From Pelagibaculum spongiae (GTDB lineage Bacteria > Pseudomonadota > Gammaproteobacteria > Enterobacterales > Pelagibaculaceae), in NCBI RefSeq assembly GCF_003097315.1, contig NZ_QDDL01000012.1, positions 62,001-126,000 on the forward strand: a stretch of DNA of 64,000 nt, read 5' to 3'. Below, piece after piece: positions 37,526 to 45,856 of this stretch. The translations under genes were made by a program, and so were the position numbers. Each line of letters starts with the position of its first letter. The first letter of the stretch is position 1. The notes under the pieces are model-generated. The model was given only the letters and a program-made list of their open reading frames with translations, was not told the DNA's origin and ran no database searches.

Positions 37526-39130
37526 ATGGATACGGTTGATTGCCAGGAAAATAACCTCTCCCAACTGGTTATAAACGAAGATATCGAAGGCATAGTTAAT
37601 ATGCCTGATCAACTGACAAATGAAGCGCTGATCTATGCTTGCCAGAACAACAAGATAGCCGTAGTTAAAGCACTCATTGACAAGTCGACATTTGATGTCG
37701 AGTACCAACAGAATCTTGCTCTAAAAATTGCCCTTGAAAATGAAAATGCACCCTTGCTGGCTTTATTGCTTTCAGAGGGCGCTGATATTAATGATCGTGA
37801 TGGCTTGCTTCTTCAGCTTCTTGAAGAAAAGAAAAAATCTTCTGCTGATCTGGAAGAAATTTTCAATTTTGGATTAAGAAATTGTTATTTCATTAATTGG
37901 GAAGATGCAGCAGTCGCGTCTATTAAGAATCGCAATCCCCGTCTGACGGAGATCATACTAGCAGCGACTCCAGATAACATTTGGCTAGAAGTATTGGTAC
38001 AAGCTTTAGAAAGTGACAACCAGGAGCTTGCCCAACACGCTATAGCTGCAGGTGTTGATTTTAAAGGCGATAATGACAATGGATGTTATGCTTTATATGA
38101 TGCATGGCATAACAACTGCCGCTCTCTATGCCCCGAGTTGATCAAGCATTGCAATATCTCAATCGTTGATATTATGCCGGATGTACTTGATGGTTACACG
38201 CTCGATTTAAACTTTCCAGATCAAGGTTTTATCGCAGCGTTATATCAGCTGTCCGGGAATGACATCAGGGTCTTCCAGGCTATTGTTGATGAGCTGTTAA
38301 TTGATGAAAAATCTGACTCGCTACGAAATTATATTGAATTACTGAAAACCGATAAAAAATATTTAAATAAGATTTTTACTTATGCAATTGATAAAAAACT
38401 CGATGATTGGTATCCAAAATTAATGGCACTGGAGGCTGATTTCGAGCTGGATTATGAACTGGATATGGATGAAATTCATCCGTTAACATATGCCTTGAAA
38501 GGCTGTGATAACCGAGAACTGATCTGTTACCTGCTGGATAAGCCTGGAAATACGTATTGTCTTCAACCAGGGGCATTGATTGACTCAGCCATTGATGCTG
38601 AAGATTGGCCTTGGGTAAAACAGCTGGCAAGTTATGGTGTAAACCCGTCAAAGCAAGGGCAAAAGCAGTTATCCAACAAGCTTTTGCAAGACGACTTTCC
38701 CTTCAAATCTTTGATTATCGATATTTACCAGATTTTGGCTGATAACCATGACTCGTGGGCTGCAATATCACTGGCGAGTGAATACTGTCATGGCAACCTT
38801 ATTGACCAAGATGCCAACAAAGCCATTCAATATTACCGCCAGGCTGCAGAAGCGAGCGATAGCGATGCCTTCAGCAAGCTGGCTGCAGCACTTGTACCGC
38901 GAGGTGATTATGACAGCCTCAAAGAAGCCTGCCATTGGTATACGCAAGATGCTCTAAATGGTCATTCAGATGCAATAGAAGCTTTGATCAGCCTTCTTGG
39001 TGATAAGAACTCTCTTGTGTATGACATCCATGTCGCTGAATTTTGGAAAAGAAAACTGGATGAAATACCTGAATCATCTCTTCCCGACCACCCTGTCATC
39101 TTTGACTGGCCCGAAGATGGAATGGTTTAA
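37526..39130 (+). CDS. Ankyrin-repeat and Sel1-like-repeat protein
   Basis: 534 residues. The N-terminal two-thirds contains ankyrin-type units such as NEALIYACQNNKIAVVKALI and LALKIALENENAPLLALLLS, followed by GADINDRDG. The last about 120 residues hold Sel1-like repeats (ISLASEYCHGNLIDQDANKA and FSKLAAALVPRGDY). No signal peptide. Both repeat types mediate protein contacts. It is co-oriented with McrBC with a 68-nt gap and is followed by a terminator, so it closes the putative LRV-McrB-McrC-Ank operon. Possible specificity, inhibitor-binding or control subunit; not part of classical McrBC. Confidence 0.82.
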   Translation: MDTVDCQENNLSQLVINEDIEGIVNMPDQLTNEALIYACQNNKIAVVKALIDKSTFDVEYQQNLALKIALENENAPLLALLLSEGADINDRDGLLLQLLEEKKKSSADLEEIFNFGLRNCYFINWEDAAVASIKNRNPRLTEIILAATPDNIWLEVLVQALESDNQELAQHAIAAGVDFKGDNDNGCYALYDAWHNNCRSLCPELIKHCNISIVDIMPDVLDGYTLDLNFPDQGFIAALYQLSGNDIRVFQAIVDELLIDEKSDSLRNYIELLKTDKKYLNKIFTYAIDKKLDDWYPKLMALEADFELDYELDMDEIHPLTYALKGCDNRELICYLLDKPGNTYCLQPGALIDSAIDAEDWPWVKQLASYGVNPSKQGQKQLSNKLLQDDFPFKSLIIDIYQILADNHDSWAAISLASEYCHGNLIDQDANKAIQYYRQAAEASDSDAFSKLAAALVPRGDYDSLKEACHWYTQDALNGHSDAIEALISLLGDKNSLVYDIHVAEFWKRKLDEIPESSLPDHPVIFDWPEDGMV

Positions 39131-39165
39131 CCAACAGACTGATCCGCTGGATATAAAATAGCGAT

Positions 39166-39210
39166 AGGTGCTTCAGTACTTGAAGCGCCTTAGTAAAAGT
39201 GTTTTTTTTT
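39166..39210 (+). terminator. Rho-independent-like terminator after the McrBC/ankyrin operon
   Basis: AGGTGCTTCA (39166-39175) pairs with TGAAGCGCCT (39181-39190) with one G-U pair and a GTACT loop; a run of nine T follows at 39202-39210. The 11-nt spacer before the T-run is longer than ideal. Confidence 0.6.
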
Positions 39211-39441
39211 GCATCTGCAAATTTCAAAAATGCAAATGCAAAAATAGATTTTACAATTTAGCGCTAAACACCACTTAATATAATTTTTACTGAATTAAAA
39301 ATAATTCAGTATTTTAATCGCTTTTTTAAATTAAATTTAAAATTTTTAGGGACGCATAAAAATACCTTTGCTTAGGTCGGTATTGGCTAATTACTGTTCA
39401 AATATAAACGCTGCATTCGCCTTTAAAATCGATATAATGCA

Positions 39442-40030
39442 GCCGCTGCCAGCTCATCTATGAACCTTGCAATTCAGCCTGCGGGGTATGGCAGCTTTAT
39501 TTTTTCATGTGAACTTGCTTAGTAGTTAAGCAAGTTTTCTCAACAAAAATAGTATTTGTGGCTTGACCCATTAATGCTGAATAGCATGACTTACTTGATT
39601 AGAGTGTTTCATTTCAAACAAAATGAAACACTTCATGAAAGGGAATCAACTACTGATTAGCATGCTTTCAATCATATCTATCGGATTGATTGTATTTAAT
39701 ATTTACTTCTATTCAGAACTGTCTAGCCTGCAAGCAGCTCATGAATCGTCAAGCAAAACACACCTGTCTCATCACGATATTATCCAAGCGGTAGATGATC
39801 GCCTTGCTTCTTTGAAAAAACGTAATGCTAAAGCTGTACTGTCCCGCTTGGAAGAGCAGTTTCAGCTAGCGAATGAAACCACCCCAGATAATCGCCTGAT
39901 TTACGGAAATCCAAATGCAAAAATAACCTTGCAGGAATATGGCGATATTGAATGTCCATACTGCAGAAAAATGCATGGTGTCATCAAGCAAGTGGTCCAT
40001 CATTCCCAAGGCGTCATCAACTGGGAGTTC
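39442..40030 (+). repeat. Intact copy of a direct repeat also present at 27208-27606
   Basis: The repeated unit includes the leader hairpin (GCTGCCA 39445-39451 with TGGCAGC 39489-39495, followed by a T-rich run) and the first half of the DsbA-like gene. The other copy, 12 kb to the left in the same orientation, has an internal deletion. The TGTTTCATTT-caaac-AAAATGAAACA inverted repeat around 39607-39631 overlaps the start of the gene and has a palindromic counterpart (CATTTCATATGAAATG) in the left copy. Confidence 0.85.
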
Positions 40031-40423
40031 AAACATTTTCCTTTAGGGATTCATAACCCTGTAGCCGCAGTTGAAGGCCAGGCCATTGAATGCATTAAAG
40101 CATCCTATAACAATCGCATAGCCTGGATCGCATTAGACAAGTTCATGATGGACACTAGAGGAAATGGCCAAGGAATTAACGATGTACCAGAGTATGTCAG
40201 ATCATTTGGCCTCAATGGTTCTTTGATTGGTAACTGCCTTGCCTCAGATGATCATCAAGACAAGATCAACCAGGATTATCAAGACGGACAACGTCTTGGC
40301 ATTTCAGCGACACCGGCAGTCCGCATTATCGACAATACAAATGCCAAAACGTACTTATTGGGAGGGTACAAAACATCGGAACAATTATTACAAGCAATTC
40401 AGCGAATAACTTGGGGAGGGTAA
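39623..40423 (+). CDS. DsbA-like membrane-anchored thiol oxidoreductase
   Basis: 266 residues. A single N-terminal hydrophobic helix (about 8-30: QLLISMLSIISIGLIVFNIY) anchors the protein in the inner membrane, followed by a coiled segment and a thioredoxin-4/DsbA-type domain. The active site is C-P-Y-C at Cys111-Cys114 (YGDIECPYCRKMH), with the cis-Pro loop in GISATPAVRI. Such enzymes form disulfides in periplasmic proteins; versions with a membrane anchor are common on conjugative elements where they help pilus proteins fold. An alternative ATG at 39635 exists; the ribosome binding site is weak for both and overlaps an inverted repeat that could be an operator. A dead copy lies at 27.2 kb. 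Confidence 0.9.
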   Translation: MKHFMKGNQLLISMLSIISIGLIVFNIYFYSELSSLQAAHESSSKTHLSHHDIIQAVDDRLASLKKRNAKAVLSRLEEQFQLANETTPDNRLIYGNPNAKITLQEYGDIECPYCRKMHGVIKQVVHHSQGVINWEFKHFPLGIHNPVAAVEGQAIECIKASYNNRIAWIALDKFMMDTRGNGQGINDVPEYVRSFGLNGSLIGNCLASDDHQDKINQDYQDGQRLGISATPAVRIIDNTNAKTYLLGGYKTSEQLLQAIQRITWGG

Positions 40424-40709
40424 ATCGTTGATTTTTTGATGAATTGAGGAAATCAAGCGTAGGGATATTACCAGCACTCCACAGACATGCAAAAACGATA
40501 ACCGAACTGGGAAGAAAAAAACTTTGTTCAGGATTAACCTAACAGTATCAGAGAAATAATTGGCAACAGTCAGATCAAACCTGAATTACTACAAGCCAAC
40601 CACTGAAACCTAGATTTTTTATATTTCAGGTCATTGGCTACGGAAGCTTGTTACCTTCATGCAGTGGGTTATACTGCAGAAAAGTCAGTTAATAAATTAA
40701 ACTGCCAAG

Positions 40710-41306
40710 TTAATAAAGTGGCCTCGCTTCATCAGAGTTTGAGCTGTACAAACGAACATTAATAGTGCGTGCACTTTCTTCCTGATAATTGATTTGTTCT
40801 GCTCTAGAAAAAAATTGAGAGCTTTCACCTGAAAGGCCTGTACCACCGGCCTGCTGGTAGCAACCCTCTTGAGCTTTTGGCTGGCAGTAATATGGTGGTG
40901 CTTTCTGGGCCAGACATATGCTGCTGGCCTGCTGTCGACCGAGTAATGCTGGGGTTTTTGTTGACTGGGGCGTGTCTTTTATTTTTTCAGGGAGATAAGT
41001 AACTGATATTAAACCCAAACTTTCATTTAAAAAAAGCTGGGCCTTCTCGCTATGTTCGCCACCTAATTCGTAATAAGTAAGTAAACCAGTATCAGCAGAA
41101 GGCCTATCAATAATAATATGTTGTTTAGGCTCGACCCTCCAAATACCAATTAATTTCCCATCAATTTTTACTTTTGCATCACATTTCTTATCCGAAAAAT
41201 TGATCATTAAAAGCTTATATTGAGTGTTGTCTTTCATCAGGATATAACCGTCTTTTTGAAGTTTTCCACCTAAAATATCTAGAGAATAATCTCCTAGCTT
41301 CATCAT
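40710..41306 (-). CDS. Unknown protein, last gene of the polymerase cluster
   Basis: 198 residues with AAGGAG 5 nt before the ATG at 41306. The first 105 residues are beta-rich (YKLLMINFSDKKCDAKVKID, IGIWRVEPKQHIIIDRP), a jelly-roll-like style seen in some virus or phage surface proteins. The second half is Gln/Ser/Cys-rich and probably disordered. No signal peptide. It follows the polymerase-side genes on the minus strand. Whether it is a structural or accessory protein is open. Confidence 0.65.
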   Translation of the reverse strand: MMKLGDYSLDILGGKLQKDGYILMKDNTQYKLLMINFSDKKCDAKVKIDGKLIGIWRVEPKQHIIIDRPSADTGLLTYYELGGEHSEKAQLFLNESLGLISVTYLPEKIKDTPQSTKTPALLGRQQASSICLAQKAPPYYCQPKAQEGCYQQAGGTGLSGESSQFFSRAEQINYQEESARTINVRLYSSNSDEARPLY

Positions 41307-41488
41307 ATAACTCCTTAAAAAGGATTGGAATAATAGATATAGACTTAAAATATTTTCTGAAAGATTAATTGTCTTTGTAAATTACAGATCAGGTATATTT
41401 TAATAGTTACTACCACTGTTTTGCGAATGCTTAGAAATAATTTTAAGTAAATGAAAATTAATCACCTTATCGACTCAAAATCAACATT

Positions 41489-42508
41489 CTATGTGTTAGT
41501 TATCGCTTTGAAAATATTTGTTCTGAATCGCTCTTGCAAGAAAAAGTTTGTATCGGACTCTAGCTGTTTTCTAACGGAATCTTCGTAAATTTTGGAAACA
41601 ACTTCCATCATTTTTGAAGCATGATCTGTTAGCTCGAATGACTTGAATGATATGCCATCAAAAAAAGACTGTTTTGAAGAAAAATCTTTTAACAAGAAGT
41701 CATTGATCTCTTCCCAGTCCAAATGCGAAAAGAAAAAAATAGGTAGAGTATGTCTAGCTTTCCAGTGTTTTATATATCTTTTATCACCTATTAAGGTTTT
41801 ATTCTCTTCATTTTTAGACATTTCTTCTTTGTAAATATTTTTATAATTCTTGATTGTTACACCAATCTGAAAAACATTGATATGAGTCAGGCGATATTTC
41901 CAGATAGAAAGGCGTATCGCGGACAGAAATTCTCTCATAATTTTGGGAGAGATATGCTTATGAGCACCTTTTCCATCAGCCAGATCAACAGTCTGATGAA
42001 TGTACTTCTGGATTTCTGAAACCTGACCGTATACACCGTCATAGCAAGAAAGTGAAAGCACCTCTCTTACATTTTCTTCAATATCTTTATGCTGATAAGC
42101 ACCTGATTTAGTTAGCCTATCAATCGCCATTCCGACTATCGGGAAAGGTGAGTTTGAATACTTGACGACTTGAACATAGGAGCGTGGCAAACGTTCTGAT
42201 TCAGAGTAGTTAATGCACATTGAGTCAAAGTCATGCATAAGCAGTCCTTTAACCATCTGTTCTTTTAATACATCAAAATCTGATACTCCTGAAATCTTCT
42301 TGCTAAGATACTTCCTGAGTGCCAAGCCTTTCTCTTCCAACCTATCATCTCTATATTGTTGGAAATAATGGTCGCTTTTATAGTCATAGCCTTCTTGGGA
42401 GATCTCTCCTTCATCGCAGCCCCACCCATCTCCACCATAAAATAGATAAGGAACACCTGCCTCGATTTCATCTTCAGTAAATTGATCGAGATCGTAGCTA
42501 CAGCTCAT
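41489..42508 (-). CDS. Unknown 339-residue protein next to the family B polymerase
   Basis: Acidic start (DLDQFTEDEIEAG), then a largely helical protein with many aromatic residues (WKYRLTHINVFQIGV, LPIFFFSHLDWEEINDFL). No transmembrane helix that I would trust, no catalytic motif recognised. It lies between the polymerase gene and the 198-residue gene on the same strand, with gaps of about 140-180 nt. A terminal-protein-like or replication accessory role is conceivable only by position. Confidence 0.6.
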   Translation of the reverse strand: MSCSYDLDQFTEDEIEAGVPYLFYGGDGWGCDEGEISQEGYDYKSDHYFQQYRDDRLEEKGLALRKYLSKKISGVSDFDVLKEQMVKGLLMHDFDSMCINYSESERLPRSYVQVVKYSNSPFPIVGMAIDRLTKSGAYQHKDIEENVREVLSLSCYDGVYGQVSEIQKYIHQTVDLADGKGAHKHISPKIMREFLSAIRLSIWKYRLTHINVFQIGVTIKNYKNIYKEEMSKNEENKTLIGDKRYIKHWKARHTLPIFFFSHLDWEEINDFLLKDFSSKQSFFDGISFKSFELTDHASKMMEVVSKIYEDSVRKQLESDTNFFLQERFRTNIFKAITNT

Positions 42509-42647
42509 AAACAGAAAACCTGAATAAAAAAGGTTGAAAGGAATGGGTTAGGGGGTGCAGCCATACACGGTAGAAGTAAATGACTGCACCATCAACAGAG
42601 CAATAGCTTATGATTACCCGACGAAGGAGGCAGAGTTGCTTGCAACA

Positions 42648-44474
42648 CTAACTGGTGGCCAACCGTTTGAAATAATGTAATTTAATAAATTGACTATTAA
42701 ATATTTCATTTGCTACGGTTCTACCTGCCACAATCGGGTCAATGACCTCTTCGCAAGAGTACCTTTCAAAAATATAACTGTCAATAAAGGTAAGGAAGCG
42801 TAATTTTTTCTTATACGAAAATGAATTTTTTAAATGTATATATTTTTCTGAAATATATCGGTAATCATCAATTTTATTTATTTTTAGTGATTTTCTAACA
42901 TCATTGTAAGGATTGTTACTCCAGCCATTATTAAAAATAATATTCTTAAATTTAAGAACTTCTGAGTTTTTCTTTAACCAATACCTCCCGATATCAAGCC
43001 ATAATCCTTGGTCAGATATGCACTCAACTTTGAGGTTTCCCGCCTCGTTACTCAACATGGGAGCTATAGAACTAAAGAACGCATCCATACGTTCTTTTTC
43101 TACAGAAAGATGAATTGAGTCGGTATTGCAGTAGCAAACTCGAACCGTTGGAAAACTTGCCATCTGCTCAAGTGTTTTAAACATTTTCAACCTGGCGCGG
43201 GCTATGACTTCTGCATGCAAGCTGAATATGTTGATGTTGTCTGAGAGTACAGGACACTCTAACTGCCACTCCTGTTTGAGCTTTCGAACTCTAAAGCCAG
43301 GGATAGAGTCAATATGCTTGATAGATTTAACACAACTCCAATCTGATTGAGACTGGACATAATATTTGCTTGTAACATAATCAATCAGGTCGCTAGGCGT
43401 ACTAAATATGAGACGCCTAGTGCTTTTGCTCTTTGTAGCGCTGTGCATTGCAGCCAACTGAATCTTACACCAGCTGCTAGATACATCGTCTCCGTGGGAC
43501 TGATATAACGTCCTTTTTTGATATATTTTTTTTGACTCAGCGAGCAACGGATGTTGAATCAACTTGGTAGATACAACGCCCCAAAATATATGCGTACTTT
43601 CAAAGTATTTTGAGTAATAAACGATTTCATCAGATAATAAAAGAATTCTGATACGGTTTTCTTTATCTAGCTTAAAAGGGAAGCTTTCACCTCTTACCTG
43701 ATATTTGAAAGGATGATAACGAGCAAAGAAATTACTTTTTACCTTCCGAAACTCAACATAGAACATACCTCTAGGAAGGTCATCTATTGAAACCCGTGAC
43801 GTATCATACTGGCGAAACTCAAGAAAACCCGGATGCATCATAGGCTCATCCATGCAACTCATGTACATCGAGTTGAAATCCAGTGAGATCACGCTTCTTC
43901 CTGGGTCCTTTTCTTCAATACAAAAAACTTCCTGATACGGGGCGCAAGGTAAAAAGAAAAACAAATCATCCAAGCTATTCTTGAGTCTTATTTTCTTGGA
44001 AATTTTGAAATGATTTTTTGTAGAGAGATATCGGTGCAATCCAAAATGAACACCTTCTCTCTGAAAAAAAGCAATATTTTTCTTTAGTGTCGATAAGTTT
44101 CGATACAGGTTTTTGGAGTACTTTACTTTGAATACGCCAGGATATTTGCTTTCAAAAACCTCTATGCTTTTCTTGTAAGTTATTGAAAGCTGTAAAAGAA
44201 AGCACTTTTCTTTATTGGTAAGAACCATGAATCTTTTCTTGCTTTCAGTTTGGAAGAAGCTAACAGCATCAATCAAGCACCCTTCTGTGAGGATTTTTTC
44301 CCCATCAGTTGCTATTGGGATGTATGGCTTTTGTTTGATTTTTTTTGGGCTTATGCCAATAACTCTTCTCAAACTAGTTTTTTGATAAGGCATAGGTATG
44401 GTTTGCGGATCATACTTACCAATAACAATAAGCTGCTCTTTTTCTGTAGATTTTTTACCTAGAGGGCTGTTCAT
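42648..44474 (-). CDS. Divergent family B DNA polymerase
   Basis: 608 residues from the ATG at 44474 (a TTG at 44483 is possible). Polymerase motif A VISLDFNSMYMSCM lies near residue 200, and motif C VRVCYCNTDSIHLSV near residue 450; between them AEVIARARLKMF matches the helix that precedes motif C in protein-primed polymerases. Motif B (K-x3-N-S-x-Y-G) is not conserved: the best match reads KIQLAAMHSATKSKS. In motif C the usual DTDS is NTDS, keeping the main metal-binding Asp. I see no exonuclease motifs in the N-terminal 190 residues. Closest in style to small protein-primed or mobile-element PolB. Activity is uncertain. Surrounded by unknown genes on the same strand. Confidence 0.8.
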   Translation of the reverse strand: MNSPLGKKSTEKEQLIVIGKYDPQTIPMPYQKTSLRRVIGISPKKIKQKPYIPIATDGEKILTEGCLIDAVSFFQTESKKRFMVLTNKEKCFLLQLSITYKKSIEVFESKYPGVFKVKYSKNLYRNLSTLKKNIAFFQREGVHFGLHRYLSTKNHFKISKKIRLKNSLDDLFFFLPCAPYQEVFCIEEKDPGRSVISLDFNSMYMSCMDEPMMHPGFLEFRQYDTSRVSIDDLPRGMFYVEFRKVKSNFFARYHPFKYQVRGESFPFKLDKENRIRILLLSDEIVYYSKYFESTHIFWGVVSTKLIQHPLLAESKKIYQKRTLYQSHGDDVSSSWCKIQLAAMHSATKSKSTRRLIFSTPSDLIDYVTSKYYVQSQSDWSCVKSIKHIDSIPGFRVRKLKQEWQLECPVLSDNINIFSLHAEVIARARLKMFKTLEQMASFPTVRVCYCNTDSIHLSVEKERMDAFFSSIAPMLSNEAGNLKVECISDQGLWLDIGRYWLKKNSEVLKFKNIIFNNGWSNNPYNDVRKSLKINKIDDYRYISEKYIHLKNSFSYKKKLRFLTFIDSYIFERYSCEEVIDPIVAGRTVANEIFNSQFIKLHYFKRLATS

Positions 44475-44590
44475 GCTTACCAAGTATTTCCATTTCTTTA
44501 TGGAAGACTAAATGAAATACATCATTTATAACATGAGCAATATCACTCCATGATCATAATCAGGAGCCGATGACTAATCGATAATAAGGT

Positions 44591-45652
44591 TCATGGTTTT
44601 CTCGCACAACCCTCTTCAAGCTTTTTCTTAATTAAATCAAACGGCAAATCTTGTGACTGAATCAAAGACACTACCTCATCAATTGCTTGATCACGGTTTG
44701 CGATAATCGCAGTTTGAACGTCTTGTGCCAACTGCTCCAATTGCAGCTTATTGAGTTGCCTAAGTGCATTTATGCGTGCAGCTCCGTTCTGGTTTAGCCA
44801 TTCTGATGCTGAATCATCGCAAAGCACCGCATCGCTTACTTCAGCTTTGAAGTGATTGCTGGGGCTGCCAATAACGTTCGGCCCTGTCGCATCAGTAGAC
44901 TCCGAAATTGGCAGTATTACAGGCTGAGGCCTAGCACTTGAGGGGGACACTGTTTTTTTAACGATGCCTGCTAGAGGTTTGAGTTCTGAAAGCACATTTG
45001 GGTTATTCATAGCATGATTCACTGCGTGTTGTTTTGTGGTTTTATTATTAAAAAGCGGTCTATCTGCCTCATTAACTTGCAACTTCTCTGCATAATCAGC
45101 AGTTGTCGGCAACATAAAATTAAGGTGCTGCAGTAATTTGTTTTTTATATGATTAATTTGTTTGCCCGTAAGGTAAATTTTACTGCTACCAGCATTGGCT
45201 TTGATTGTTTCATCAGCAACCTGTAATCGAAGCTTTTTTAATTCTGATAAATACGATTTTGTTTTGATCGACTCAGATTCTTCTAGTTGAATCTGATCGA
45301 TTTTTCGCCTGATCAGCTTAATACAAGAAAGCGTAATTTGATCCACTTGCGCCGCTTTACACTCGCCCGCTTGTTCTACCGGATTAGCAGAGCTGCAGTC
45401 GGTATCATTTGAAGTAAGGGTATTTATCTCACGTATAATTCGTTTTACGTCGGCAATGAAATTATCAGCTGATTTGTTATCCGATGGTGTTGAACTGGTA
45501 AAGCAGGGTTTGTCTGCACCTTGAATCAATACTTTAAGATGGTTGTTATTGGTTCGTTCATGCCTGAAAGGAGTATCAGCACCCAAAGTTTGTTGTAAGC
45601 GCTTGATAATTTGCTTTTGGTAGCGGCTATATCCACGAACTTTGCTCACCAT
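44591..45652 (-). CDS. Unknown protein with HicA-like N-terminus in the polymerase cluster
   Basis: 353 residues from the ATG at 45652 with AAGGAA 4 nt upstream; an in-frame ATG at 45682 adds 10 residues. Residues about 15-80 (NNHLKVLIQ ... FTSSTPSDNKSADNFIADV) match a small beta-alpha-beta pattern ending in 'STPSD...NF' found in short phage proteins of HicA-like shape. The middle is charged and helical. The C-terminal RINALRQLNKLQLEQLAQDV then VSLIQSQDLPFDLIKKKL faintly resembles the oligomerisation helices of H-NS-type proteins. No firm family. Start of a minus-strand run with the polymerase gene (116-nt gap). Confidence 0.6.
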   Translation of the reverse strand: MVSKVRGYSRYQKQIIKRLQQTLGADTPFRHERTNNNHLKVLIQGADKPCFTSSTPSDNKSADNFIADVKRIIREINTLTSNDTDCSSANPVEQAGECKAAQVDQITLSCIKLIRRKIDQIQLEESESIKTKSYLSELKKLRLQVADETIKANAGSSKIYLTGKQINHIKNKLLQHLNFMLPTTADYAEKLQVNEADRPLFNNKTTKQHAVNHAMNNPNVLSELKPLAGIVKKTVSPSSARPQPVILPISESTDATGPNVIGSPSNHFKAEVSDAVLCDDSASEWLNQNGAARINALRQLNKLQLEQLAQDVQTAIIANRDQAIDEVVSLIQSQDLPFDLIKKKLEEGCARKP

Positions 45653-45856
45653 TCCTTTCCTTGTTTTTGATATGGTCAGCATAAAATGGGGGACAAGAAA
45701 GATAATTCAATGTCACGAATATATAGTGGATAGCTGGATATCCATTAATTATTTGTTTTTATTGATTGAAAATCTGTAAATTTTAAGACTGAACGTATCA
45801 TTAGACCACGACACAGAGCACTGAGTCGTCACCCAGTGCTCATCGAATCTTGACTG

